Of a DNA stretch of 40,861 nucleotides, positions 1 through 8,145 are shown in pieces; the stretch's first letter is position 1; each line of letters opens with the position of its first letter. The position numbers were made by a program, and so were the translations under genes. Under the pieces are notes generated by a model that was given only the letters and a program-made list of their open reading frames with translations, made no database searches and had not been told where the DNA came from. Source of the DNA: an uncultured Burkholderiales bacterium (GTDB taxonomy: Bacteria; Pseudomonadota; Gammaproteobacteria; Burkholderiales; Burkholderiaceae_C); assembly GCA_937891665.1 (NCBI GenBank), contig CALAGS010000100.1:1-40861 (forward strand), given 5' to 3'.

Positions 1-1817
1 GAGTTTTGCTGCAAAGCCCACATTTGAGCGTATCGGCCATTGAGTTGCAGCAGCTGGGCATGGTTGCCCCGTTCAATGATGTGCCCAGCTTCCATGACCA
101 GTATTTCATGGGCATCCACCACAGTAGACAAGCGGTGGGCAATGACCAGGGTGGTTTTGTTTTGGGCCGCGCTGGCCAACTCGGCTTGAATGGCACGCTC
201 ATTGGCCGAGTCGAGTGCCGATGTGGCTTCGTCAAAAACCAAGATGGGCGGATTTTTGAGCAGCGTTCGTGCAATGGCCACGCGCTGCTTTTCACCACCC
301 GAGAGTTTCAAACCGCGCTCACCGACCGATGTGGCGTAGCCCTTGGGTGTAGAGGCGATGAAATCGTGAATGCGTGCCGCTTTGGCCGCCGCTTCAATTT
401 CTTCTTGTGTTGAGCCTGTGCGCCCATAGCCAATGTTATAGGCCACGGTATCGTTGAACAGCACAGTGTCTTGCGGCACGATGCCCAAAGCTTTGCGCAC
501 ACTGTGCTGTGTGACTTGCCGAATGTCTTGGCCATTGATGGTGATGCGGCCTTGTTGCACGTCGTAGAAGCGAAACATCAAACGCGCCAGCGTCGATTTA
601 CCAGAACCTGATGGGCCCACCACAGCCACTGTTTTACCCGAAGGAATTTCAAAACTGATGTTGTGCAAAATGGGCCTGTCTGGCTCATAAGCAAACGACA
701 CCGATTCAAACTTCAAAAGTGCGCCGTTTTCGCAATTCAACTCAGCGGCGTTAGGCATATCTGCTACTTCGCGTTCACGGTCCATGAGCACAAACATTTT
801 GTCCAAGTCAGTCAGGCTTTGTTTGATTTCGCGGTACAGCACACCCAAGAAATTCAGAGGAATGTAAAGTTGAATCATGAAGGCGTTGATCATGACCAAG
901 TCGCCCAAGGTCATGCGCCCCTCCACCACACCTTGCGTGGCACGCCATAACATGGCCACCAAAGCGGTAGCAATGATGAGCTGCTGGCCTGTGTTGAGCA
1001 AGGACAAAGAGGTTTGAGATTTCAACCTGGCTTTGCGCAGTCGCTCCAAACTTTCGTCATACCGATTGGCTTCATAAGCTTCGTTGCCAAAGTACTTCAC
1101 GGTTTCGTAGTTCAGCAAGGAGTCGATGGCTTTGGTATGCGCCGCCGAATCAAACTCGTTGGCTTCTTTTCTGAAATGCGTACGCCACTCCGTAATGCGC
1201 ACTGTGAAAAAAATGTAAAAACTCAGGGCTGCCAATGTGATCCATGCAAACCAAGCGTCAAACTTAACAGCCAATATGGAGAGCACCAGCGCCACCTCGA
1301 TCAGGGTGGGCACAATACTGTAAAGCGAGTAGGAAATGAGCGATTCAATGCCGCGCACACCGCGTTCAATGTCACGCGTCATACCGCCCGTTTGGCGGGC
1401 CAAATGAAAACGCAAACTCAGGGCATGCAGATGCTGGAAGGTTTCAAGCGCAATGGTGCGCGCTGCACCTTGCGTGGCTTTGGCAAAGACCAGTTCGCGC
1501 AGTTCGGTAAACGCTGAGGTCATGAGCCGAAGCGCACCATAGCCCACCAACAAAGCCACCGGCACCACCAAGACTTGAACGGGGTCATTGGGCTTGAAGC
1601 TCATAGCGTCGACCAAGTCTTTGAGCAACAAGGGCACACTGACATTGGCCAATTTGGCGCCCACCATGAACAGCAAAGCTGCGGCCACCCGCCATTTGTA
1701 AGTGAGCAAATACGGCAGCAGCCTTTTCAGGGTTCTGCTGTCTGAATCTTTGGGGGTATTTGCAGCAGTGGCAGCTATGGTAGCTGCAGGAGGAGAACTT
1801 TCACCGTGGTGGCGCAT
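1..1817 (-). CDS. Atm1/HMT1-type ABC exporter, permease fused to ATPase (C-terminus cut by window edge)
   Basis: About 605 codons are visible and no stop is reached before the left edge, so at most a short C-terminal tail is missing (relatives are about 600-620 residues). The first half is a hydrophobic ABC membrane domain containing NYETVKYFGNE, a hallmark of the mitochondrial Atm1/ABCB7 and bacterial HMT1-like exporters of glutathione- or sulfur-linked metal compounds. The second half is the nucleotide-binding domain with Walker A GPSGSGKST, signature LSGGEKQR, Walker B ILVFDEATSALD and H-loop IAHRLST, all intact. The start is the ATG at 1815-1817. It would act as an inner-membrane homodimer. 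The family assignment is strong; the substrate is inferred only. It is transcribed in the same direction as the fatty-acid genes upstream but is separated by 70 bases that contain a palindrome, so it may have its own promoter. Confidence 0.9.
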   Translation of the reverse strand, partial: MRHHGESSPPAATIAATAANTPKDSDSRTLKRLLPYLLTYKWRVAAALLFMVGAKLANVSVPLLLKDLVDAMSFKPNDPVQVLVVPVALLVGYGALRLMTSAFTELRELVFAKATQGAARTIALETFQHLHALSLRFHLARQTGGMTRDIERGVRGIESLISYSLYSIVPTLIEVALVLSILAVKFDAWFAWITLAALSFYIFFTVRITEWRTHFRKEANEFDSAAHTKAIDSLLNYETVKYFGNEAYEANRYDESLERLRKARLKSQTSLSLLNTGQQLIIATALVAMLWRATQGVVEGRMTLGDLVMINAFMIQLYIPLNFLGVLYREIKQSLTDLDKMFVLMDREREVADMPNAAELNCENGALLKFESVSFAYEPDRPILHNISFEIPSGKTVAVVGPSGSGKSTLARLMFRFYDVQQGRITINGQDIRQVTQHSVRKALGIVPQDTVLFNDTVAYNIGYGRTGSTQEEIEAAAKAARIHDFIASTPKGYATSVGERGLKLSGGEKQRVAIARTLLKNPPILVFDEATSALDSANERAIQAELASAAQNKTTLVIAHRLSTVVDAHEILVMEAGHIIERGNHAQLLQLNGRYAQMWALQQN

Positions 1818-1862
1818 GGAACACAATCTGAATCAAAATCAATGCGCCATTGTGCACCTGTC

Positions 1863-1877
1863 TGAGACGGCGTCTCA
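1863..1877. promoter_or_regulatory. 15-bp palindrome upstream of the ABC exporter
   Basis: TGAGACGGCGTCTCA has perfect 7-base arms around one central base. It lies 46-60 bases before the exporter start, in the gap after the thioesterase gene. There is no T-run beside it, so an operator fits better than a terminator. No regulator is assigned. Confidence 0.4.
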
Positions 1878-1887
1878 AAGTCTGTGT

Positions 1888-2379
1888 TCAAGAAGTGAGA
1901 TAAGCAGCCGTGCCCGTTGACAGCAATTTGCCATCGGCACTGCAAAATTCCATTCGGGCATTGCCAACGCGAGCGCCTACCCGCATAGCTTGGGCATGAA
2001 CGATGAATTTTTCGCCGATGCCAGGGCGCAGAAAATCGATGCGCAAATCGATGGTGCTGTGGCGTGTGAAGCGTTCCAGTCGCTTGGCCACAGGTTCGTC
2101 CATGTGTTTGGCGCCTAAAGCGGCCATGACCGCCAAACTGCCCATGGCGTCAAGGACAGCACTGATGACACCCCCGTGAATGCGGTGATAGGCATAGTGC
2201 CCCACCAACTCTGGCTTCATGGCCAAGCTGGCCACAATGCCCTTGGCCTTGACACTTTCAACCTTCAGGCCCATCCATTGATTGAAGAGAATTTTCTCTT
2301 CGTAAATGTCGTGCAAGGCTGCGATGAACTCTGGCTCAAATTCAACATCGGTGGGTAGGTCTGAGCGCGAGGAAGTCAT
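1888..2379 (-). CDS. PaaI-type hotdog-fold acyl-CoA thioesterase
   Basis: This 163-residue protein has the single hotdog domain of the PaaI/YbgC-like thioesterases, which hydrolyse acyl-CoA to free acid and CoA in the cytoplasm. The key segment is HGGVISAVLDAMG at about 68-80, containing the HGG turn and the Asp (D77) typical of the active site on the long helix. A start at 2460 would overlap the upstream crotonase gene by 56 bases, so I chose the ATG at 2379, which lies 25 bases after the crotonase stop and gives the usual length. It is the last gene of a fatty-acid operon, where it could release CoA from dead-end acyl-CoAs. The substrate cannot be told from sequence. Confidence 0.82.
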   Translation of the reverse strand: MTSSRSDLPTDVEFEPEFIAALHDIYEEKILFNQWMGLKVESVKAKGIVASLAMKPELVGHYAYHRIHGGVISAVLDAMGSLAVMAALGAKHMDEPVAKRLERFTRHSTIDLRIDFLRPGIGEKFIVHAQAMRVGARVGNARMEFCSADGKLLSTGTAAYLTS

Positions 2380-2404
2380 GGAGGTTCTAAGTTGGCAGAA
2401 GAAC

Positions 2405-3169
2405 CTAGATTTTAGAGAAGTCTGGCTTGCGTTTTTCCATGAAGGCACCAAAAGCCTCACGTGCGGCGGGCTCTGACAGCATGCGTCTGAAACTTTGTCC
2501 TTCTTCGCCCATGCGCTCTATCAAGGCTTTAGATTGTCCGCCCTTCATGAGACGCTTGGTTTCAATCAAAGCAGACAGAGGCTTGGCTGCCAATTTCTTG
2601 GCCTGAGCCTGCGCATGGCCATTGACTTCTGTAGGCGGCACCACGCGATTGACCAAACCAATTTCCAGAGCGGCCTCAGCAAAGAAGGCTTCGCCCAAGA
2701 GCAAAGCCTCTGCGGCGCGGTGATATCCAAACATTTGCGGCGCCAGCATGCTAGATGCAAATTCGGGGCACAAGCCTAAATTGACAAAGGGCATGGAAAA
2801 CGCAGCGTTGTCTCCGGCGTAGACCAAATCGCAGTGAAACAACAAGGTGGTACCAATGCCAACCGCCGGACCTGCCACTGCTGCAATCACAGGTTTTTCA
2901 AACATGGTTAAGGCACGCATGAAATGAAAAACCGGAGAGTCAACGGTGGATGGCGGCTTGTTTAGAAAATCGCCAATGTCATTGCCCGCACTGAAAATAC
3001 TTTCATGACCTTGAATGACCAAAACCCGTATGGCGGCGTCGGCTTGTGCTTGGTCGACGGCTTGCGCCATGGCGGCATACATGTCACCTGTGATGGAATT
3101 TTTTTTGTCTAAGCGATTGAAGGTGAGAGTCATCACCCCTGAATCGATGTGGGTCAAGATATCGGACAT
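2405..3169 (-). CDS. Crotonase-family enoyl-CoA hydratase/isomerase, isomerase-like active site
   Basis: This is a 254-residue crotonase-fold protein. The first oxyanion-hole segment is FSAGNDIGDF (about 59-68) and the second GPAVGIGTTLL (about 100-110). The hydratase Glu normally found in the first helix position appears absent (the segment reads SMPFVN). An acidic residue sits in LGLCPEFASS (E136), the position used by delta3,delta2-enoyl-CoA isomerases of the ECI2/PECI type. I therefore lean towards an isomerase that moves double bonds of unsaturated acyl-CoAs into the beta-oxidation path; hydratase remains possible. It lies between DUF2147 and the thioesterase, all on one strand, and probably acts with the acyl-CoA dehydrogenase further upstream. 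Confidence 0.85.
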   Translation of the reverse strand: MSDILTHIDSGVMTLTFNRLDKKNSITGDMYAAMAQAVDQAQADAAIRVLVIQGHESIFSAGNDIGDFLNKPPSTVDSPVFHFMRALTMFEKPVIAAVAGPAVGIGTTLLFHCDLVYAGDNAAFSMPFVNLGLCPEFASSMLAPQMFGYHRAAEALLLGEAFFAEAALEIGLVNRVVPPTEVNGHAQAQAKKLAAKPLSALIETKRLMKGGQSKALIERMGEEGQSFRRMLSEPAAREAFGAFMEKRKPDFSKI

Positions 3170-3211
3170 GGCGTAGCTTCTTTCAAAAAATAAAAGGGGG
3201 TGATGCGCGGC

Positions 3212-3670
3212 TTAAGGAACACGCACCCAAGTCTGAGTTCGGCCAATAGGGCCAAATGAACCGCGCACCTCTAACTTGGCGCCATTTTCAATGGGTGTTA
3301 AGCGCAAGGCATAGGTTCTGCCATTTTCTGGATCCAAAATTTCACCATCTTCCCAAACATTTTTGCCACTGGCTTTTTTGGCGCCGCGAATGATTTCCAA
3401 GCCAACCACAGGCTGATTTTTGCGATCATCACTGCACTTGTCGCACTTTGCGGCAGGGTCTGCATCTTTGCGAAGTATTTTTTCTACGCGACCCTTCAGC
3501 ACACCTTGCTGCTCAAAAATAATCACCACGCTTTTGAGTTCACCGGTTTTTTCATCCGAGGTATGCCACTGGCCCACAGGCGAATTGGCCATCGCAATGG
3601 GCATCAAGAAGCATGAAGCCATCAGCGCACCCATTTTTAAAATGCGCGTTGAGAAGTTGTGTGTTGTCAT
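3212..3670 (-). CDS. DUF2147-family secreted protein
   Basis: The protein has 152 residues. The N-terminus, with a hydrophobic stretch ending in PIAMANSP, is a clear signal peptide with likely cleavage after AMA, so the product should be periplasmic. The rest matches the DUF2147 family in length and pattern: a small beta-rich domain starting with PVGQWHTSDEKTG, with a central CDKC pair and a C-terminal GRTQTWVRVP. I chose the ATG at 3670 because the longer form begins with TTG. The family is of unknown function, though often described as lipocalin-like. Its place between acyl-CoA dehydrogenase and crotonase suggests a link with fatty acids or lipids, which is inference. Confidence 0.85.
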   Translation of the reverse strand: MTTHNFSTRILKMGALMASCFLMPIAMANSPVGQWHTSDEKTGELKSVVIIFEQQGVLKGRVEKILRKDADPAAKCDKCSDDRKNQPVVGLEIIRGAKKASGKNVWEDGEILDPENGRTYALRLTPIENGAKLEVRGSFGPIGRTQTWVRVP

Positions 3671-3707
3671 CGGTTCATCCAAATCAAGAAATTTATTTCA
3701 ACGTGGT

Positions 3708-5519
3708 TCAAGTCAAGGCCAAATCAGTGTCCATTAAAACATCAGCACCGGAACGTGCCGTATTCATCAGGCTTAAAGTTTCAGGCAGCAAGCGTGCAAA
3801 GTAAAAACGAGCTGTTTGCAGTTTGGCTTTGTAGAACGGATCGGGACGCTGGGCTTCTTCCTCGGCAGCAGCAATTTTGGCCAAGGCCACTTGCGCCATG
3901 CGCGCCCAGAAGTAGGCAAACACCAAATGACCCGCCACGCGCAAATAGTCCACCGACGCCGCACCCACTTCATCGGCATTGCCCATGGCCTTCATGCCAA
4001 TTTCGGTGGTGAATTGCGTCATCTTTTGACCTAAATCTGCCAGCGGTTTGATGAACTCAGCCATGGCTTCGTTGCCTATTTCTTGGGCTACCAGTTTGCC
4101 AATCAACTTGCCAAATTTTTGCAAGCTAGCGCCTTGGTTGCCCAGCACCTTGCGGCCTAGCAAATCAAGCGACTGAATGCCATTGGTGCCTTCGTAAATC
4201 ATGTTGATGCGCGCATCGCGCACATACTGCTCCATGCCCCACTCTTTGATGTAGCCATGTCCGCCAAAAACTTGTTGGCACATGGTGGTTGCCTGAAAAC
4301 CATTGTCAGTTAAGAAAGCCTTCACGATAGGCGTCAGGAGCGCCAGAATTTCTGCAGAATCGGCGCGAACCTTTTCGTCGGGGTGGTTCAATTCTTTGTC
4401 GATGAGGAGCGCGCCATAACAAGCCAAGGCACGACCACCTTCAGCATAGGCCTTGGCAGTCAGAAGCATGCGCCTCACGTCAGGGTGAACCAAAATAGGA
4501 TCGGCTGGCTTGGAGGGCGCTTTCACGCCAGACAAACTGCGCATCTGAATGCGATCTTTGGCATAGGCCAAGGCATTTTGATAGGCCACTTCGGTCAAGC
4601 CCAAAGACTGATTGCCCACGCCCAATCGCGCGCCGTTCATCATGACAAACATGGCGGCCAAACCTTTGTTAGGTTGCCCCACCATGACGCCTGCCGCACC
4701 GTCTAGCACCATCTGGCAAGTGGCATTGCCATGAATGCCCATCTTGTGCTCTAAGCCTCCGCAATAGATGCCATTGCGCTCACCTATGGCGCCATTGGCC
4801 TTCACGTTGAATTTGGGGACGACAAACAAGCTAATGCCTTTGCTGCCCACGGGCGCATCGGGCAAGCGAGCCAACACCAAGTGAACAATGTTGGCTGCCA
4901 AGTCGTGCTCGCCCGCACTGATGAAAATCTTTTGACCTGTGAGGCGGTATGTGCCATCGGCTTGCGGCTCGGCCTTGGTGCGCAGCATGCCCAAATCGGT
5001 GCCGCAGTGGGGTTCGGTCAGGCACATGGTGCCAGTCCACTCGCCGCTGGTGAGCTTGGGCAAGTACATGTCCTTTTGTTCTTTGGAGCCATGGGCAGAC
5101 AAGCAAGCATGCGCGCCATGCGACAAACCAGGGTACATGGTCCAGGCTTGATTGGCAGAGTTCAGCATTTCAAAGAAGCACTGATTCACCACGAAGGGCA
5201 AGCCTTGACCGCCATATTCTTCTTGCGCGCTGAGTGCTGCCCAGCCACCCTCCACATATTTTTCATAGGCTTCTTTGAAACCTGCGGGTGCCTTCACTTC
5301 ATGCGTGTCGCGGTCTAATTTGCAGCCCTCTTCATCGCCAGACACATTCAAGGGAAACACCACTTCAGCCGCAAATTTACCGCCTTCTTCCAACACCGCA
5401 TTGATGGTGTCAGCGTCGGTCTCAGCATGCTTGGGAATGGCTTTTAATTCATTTTGCAAATCGAGCAATTCGTGCAAGACGAACTGTAGATCACGCAGGG
5501 GAGGAACGTAGCTTGGCAT
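3708..5519 (-). CDS. Acyl-CoA dehydrogenase, large DmdC-like type
   Basis: This 603-residue flavoprotein is longer than classical acyl-CoA dehydrogenases (about 380) and matches the approximately 600-residue DmdC/AcdhC group with an extra C-terminal helical domain. Visible features are the substrate/FAD segment MCLTEPHCGTDLG (about 165-177), KIFISAGEHD (about 197-206), QVFGGHGYIKEWGMEQ (about 416-431), and the catalytic base Glu443 in MIYEGTNGIQ. It introduces the first double bond of beta-oxidation, passing electrons to ETF. DmdC proper acts on methylmercaptopropionyl-CoA, but many relatives use ordinary or aromatic acyl-CoAs, so the substrate is open. A TetR gene lies directly upstream and the DUF2147, crotonase and thioesterase genes follow downstream. 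Confidence 0.9.
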   Translation of the reverse strand: MPSYVPPLRDLQFVLHELLDLQNELKAIPKHAETDADTINAVLEEGGKFAAEVVFPLNVSGDEEGCKLDRDTHEVKAPAGFKEAYEKYVEGGWAALSAQEEYGGQGLPFVVNQCFFEMLNSANQAWTMYPGLSHGAHACLSAHGSKEQKDMYLPKLTSGEWTGTMCLTEPHCGTDLGMLRTKAEPQADGTYRLTGQKIFISAGEHDLAANIVHLVLARLPDAPVGSKGISLFVVPKFNVKANGAIGERNGIYCGGLEHKMGIHGNATCQMVLDGAAGVMVGQPNKGLAAMFVMMNGARLGVGNQSLGLTEVAYQNALAYAKDRIQMRSLSGVKAPSKPADPILVHPDVRRMLLTAKAYAEGGRALACYGALLIDKELNHPDEKVRADSAEILALLTPIVKAFLTDNGFQATTMCQQVFGGHGYIKEWGMEQYVRDARINMIYEGTNGIQSLDLLGRKVLGNQGASLQKFGKLIGKLVAQEIGNEAMAEFIKPLADLGQKMTQFTTEIGMKAMGNADEVGAASVDYLRVAGHLVFAYFWARMAQVALAKIAAAEEEAQRPDPFYKAKLQTARFYFARLLPETLSLMNTARSGADVLMDTDLALT

Positions 5520-5581
5520 GGTTAACTTTCAAAAAATTCAATACAAATTAAAGAGTTGAGGTGTTGCGTGTTGCTTAATTA

Positions 5582-6256
5582 TCAAGCTTGATTTCGCACC
5601 ACAATTTCAGAAAAGCCTTTGCGGGCGCGATCTGCTGCACCGGGGTTTCGAAGAAATCTGGCTTCGTAATGCAATGCCAAGATGAGGCCGTGAATTTCAA
5701 AGGCCACCTGCAAAGGGTCTGCCTTTGCGGTGAGATGTTTTTCTTCTTGCGCTTGCGCCACTGAACGCTGCAATGCGTTTTGCCATGTGTTGACCGATGA
5801 CGCCAGCGCATCCCGCACAGAGCCTGGCCGGTCATCAAACTCCACCGCGCCGCTGATGTAGATGCAGCCCGAGTCAATTTCTGTGGTGGTGCGTTGCATC
5901 CAGTTGTCAAACAAAGACTGCAAACGGGGCAAACCACGCGCGCAACTGAGGGCTGGGTAAAAAACTTCGCTTTCAAACTGAGCGTGGTATTCGCGGATGA
6001 CTGAGATTTGCAATTCTTCTCGCGAACCGAAGTGCGCAAATACGCCCGACTTGCTCATGCCCGTGACTTCCGCCAGAGCGCCAATGGACAGACCTTCCAA
6101 ACCAATTTGTGATGCCAAGCCCAAAGCCGCATTGACGATGGCTGCCTTGGTCTGACGACCTTTCATCAAGGTTCGCCCACTGCCGTCATCGATGGCTTGA
6201 GAGGCTGGAGGGACTTGAGAAAGGGAGGTGATGTGTCTAACGGTCATGGTGTGCAT
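5582..6256 (-). CDS. TetR/AcrR-family transcriptional regulator of the fatty-acid operon
   Basis: A TetR-type helix-turn-helix occupies roughly residues 35-75 (segment IGALAEVTGMSKSGVFAHFGSREEL). The C-terminal ligand domain is rich in helices, giving 224 residues in all. The start is uncertain: ATG codons at 6256, 6247 and 6166 all keep the DNA-binding domain, while the longer form begins with GTG at 6310. I prefer 6256 because a purine-rich GAAG stretch precedes it. It is the first gene of the minus-strand run ending with the thioesterase, 62 bases ahead of the acyl-CoA dehydrogenase. By analogy with other TetR proteins in such places it probably represses this operon and is relieved by an acyl-CoA. 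Confidence 0.85.
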   Translation of the reverse strand: MHTMTVRHITSLSQVPPASQAIDDGSGRTLMKGRQTKAAIVNAALGLASQIGLEGLSIGALAEVTGMSKSGVFAHFGSREELQISVIREYHAQFESEVFYPALSCARGLPRLQSLFDNWMQRTTTEIDSGCIYISGAVEFDDRPGSVRDALASSVNTWQNALQRSVAQAQEEKHLTAKADPLQVAFEIHGLILALHYEARFLRNPGAADRARKGFSEIVVRNQA

Positions 6257-6310
6257 GTCTTCAAAATAGAACGCCCGTGCTATTTTGCATGAAAAAGAAA
6301 GATTCGGCAC

Positions 6311-6346
6311 AAAGAAAAGGCGAATCAGGGTTATTCCCGATTCGCC
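6311..6346 (-). terminator. Rho-independent terminator of the FAH/SDR operon
   Basis: On the minus strand the arms GGCGAATC and GATTCGCC pair perfectly, extended by a GGG/CCC step with one bulged base. The hairpin is followed by TTTTCTTT at 6318-6311. It lies 38-74 bases after the FAH-family stop codon. Confidence 0.8.
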
Positions 6347-6384
6347 TGGTATGCCGCCATTGTAAACGGCAGGGGTGAAAACGC

Positions 6385-7260
6385 TTACTTTGAAGCCTGG
6401 CGTTTGAAGGCCACGACCTTTTGCATTTGTTCACCAAGGCCTTGGATGCCAACATGCATCACGTCGCCCTTTTTCAAGAACACGGGCGCGGGTTTACCGT
6501 CCTTCTTCACGCCCATGCCCACACCCGGTGGGGTTCCGGTGGTAATGACGTCACCGGGCTCGAGGGTCATGAACTGGCTGACATAGCTGACCAATTTGGT
6601 CACCCCAAAAATCATGGTTTTGGTGGAGCCATCTTGCATGCGCTGGCCATTCAAATCCATGTACATCTTCAGATTTTGCGGGTTGGGCACTTCGTCTTTG
6701 GTGACCATCCATGGACCAATAGGGCCGAAGGTGTCGCAGCCCTTGCCCTTGTCCCAAGTACCGCCCATTTCGAGTTGGTAGGCGCGCTCGCTCACGTCAT
6801 TGACGGTGCAATAGCCTGCCACATAGTCGAGCGCTTCTTTTTGCGACACATAACTGGCACGCTTGCCAATCACAATGCCCAATTCCACTTCCCAATCTGA
6901 TTTAAGTGACCCCTTGGGCAACATGACTTCATCGTCAGGGCCTTGAATGCATGAAGTGGCCTTCATAAAAACAATGGGCTCTTTGGGAATGGGCATGTTG
7001 GCTTCAGCCGCGTGATCGGCGTAGTTCAAACCAATGGCGATGAACTTAGGCACGTGTGACACGGGGCATCCCATGCGGGGCTTGCCTTTGACCAAGGGCA
7101 GCTTGTCAGTTTTAAGTTTGGCCAACTTGGCCAAGACTTTGTCCGACAATTGTTCAGGGCCGATGTCTGACACCACGCCACTTAAGTCACGCAATTTGCC
7201 AGCGGCATCAATCAGGCCTGGTTTTTCTTTGCCGGGTTGGCCGTAACGCACGAGTTTCAT
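6385..7260 (-). CDS. Fumarylacetoacetate hydrolase-family enzyme, probable 2,4-diketo-3-deoxy sugar-acid hydrolase
   Basis: The protein has 291 residues with the FAH fold. Metal ligands are visible as E124 and E126 in SDWEVELGIV and D155 in GYCTVNDVSER. The lid and substrate segments TWDKGKGCDTFGPIGPW (about 169-185) and ITTGTPPGVG are intact. The closest functional groups I recognise are the hydrolases that cleave 2,4-diketo-3-deoxy-L-fuconate or -rhamnonate to pyruvate and a hydroxy acid, and proteins often labelled ureidoglycolate lyase. The sugar-acid neighbours favour the former. A good ribosome site (AAGGAAG) lies before the ATG. It is the last gene of the leftward arm and is followed by a strong terminator. 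The exact substrate is inferred. Confidence 0.85.
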   Translation of the reverse strand: MKLVRYGQPGKEKPGLIDAAGKLRDLSGVVSDIGPEQLSDKVLAKLAKLKTDKLPLVKGKPRMGCPVSHVPKFIAIGLNYADHAAEANMPIPKEPIVFMKATSCIQGPDDEVMLPKGSLKSDWEVELGIVIGKRASYVSQKEALDYVAGYCTVNDVSERAYQLEMGGTWDKGKGCDTFGPIGPWMVTKDEVPNPQNLKMYMDLNGQRMQDGSTKTMIFGVTKLVSYVSQFMTLEPGDVITTGTPPGVGMGVKKDGKPAPVFLKKGDVMHVGIQGLGEQMQKVVAFKRQASK

Positions 7261-7350
7261 GAGAACTTCCTTTGATGAATGATTCAGTAAAAATTAAGCA
7301 AGAGATGCAATATGCAACATTGAAAAAATCTGATTGTGATCGAAATCGAA

Positions 7351-8100
7351 TCAGTAGGTAGAGCGTCCGCCCGACAAATCAAAAACAGCACCTGTTGAGA
7401 AGGCGCAATCTTCTGTCAAAAGCCAAGTGACCATGGCCGCCACTTCTTCGGGCGTACCAAAACGGCCCATGGGAATTTTAGACAACATAAATTGAATGTG
7501 CTCAGGCGTCATCTGATCAAAAATAGCCGTTTTCACGGCAGCCGGCGTGACGCAGTTGACACGCACAGGGCTGCTGGCCAATTCTTTGCCCAGCGATTTG
7601 GTAATGGCCATGACGGCCGCCTTGCTGGCACTGTAGGCGCTGGCATTGGGGTTGCCATCTTTGCCAGCCACGGAGGCAATGTTGACGATGCGGCCCGCAG
7701 GACGCTCTTTCAAATGCGGTGTCCATTCACGGCAGCAATAAAACACACCATTGACGTTCACATCCATGACTTGTTGCCATGCATCGACGGGGTAGTTGGC
7801 CACCGGCGTCACGGGGCCTGTAATGCCAGCAGAATTGACCACCGCATCGACGGGGCCGATTTTCAAAGTAGCCTGCGTGGCGGCGACCACTGAGGCATGT
7901 TGCGACACATCGACTTGCACACTGTGCACTGATCCGGGGTGCTTCAAACTGGCAACGGCTTTGGCCATACCGGCCTCATCGCGATCCCACAAGGTGACGC
8001 TGCCACCCGACGCCAACACACGTTCAGCAATGGCATAGCCCAAGCCTGTTGCACCGCCTGTGATGACCGCATGGCGGCCTTTCATGTCATATTGGTTCAT
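7351..8100 (-). CDS. SDR-family dehydrogenase (classical), sugar or sugar-acid type
   Basis: This 249-residue classical short-chain dehydrogenase has the cofactor motif TGGATGLG at 14-21, NSAG at 89-92, and the catalytic set Ser143, Tyr156, Lys160 (SAYSASK). An acidic residue after the second strand (LWDRDE) favours NAD over NADP. It ends in a C-terminal FDLSGGRSTY typical of the family. Sequence alone does not give a substrate. Sitting between a second SDR and the FAH-type hydrolase, it probably oxidises either the starting sugar or a keto-deoxy intermediate. The ATG at 8100 is used; an ATG at codon 6 is the alternative. Confidence 0.85.
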   Translation of the reverse strand: MNQYDMKGRHAVITGGATGLGYAIAERVLASGGSVTLWDRDEAGMAKAVASLKHPGSVHSVQVDVSQHASVVAATQATLKIGPVDAVVNSAGITGPVTPVANYPVDAWQQVMDVNVNGVFYCCREWTPHLKERPAGRIVNIASVAGKDGNPNASAYSASKAAVMAITKSLGKELASSPVRVNCVTPAAVKTAIFDQMTPEHIQFMLSKIPMGRFGTPEEVAAMVTWLLTEDCAFSTGAVFDLSGGRSTY

Positions 8101-8145
8101 AAGTTTTTGAAGAAGTTGTGTGGTTGAAATGATTGATTGACATGA

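Noticed and set aside
1014..1517. Plus-strand open frames across the first 1.8 kb
   Set aside because: The minus-strand ABC exporter reads continuously here with all ATPase motifs, so the plus-strand frames are shadows.
5575..6039. 154-residue minus-strand frame inside the TetR gene
   Set aside because: It is an alternate frame of the TetR gene at 5582-6256, with no domain of its own.
7301..7320. TGCAATATGCA repeat between the FAH and SDR genes
   Set aside because: Arms are only four bases and not extended; expected by chance in AT-rich intergenic DNA.
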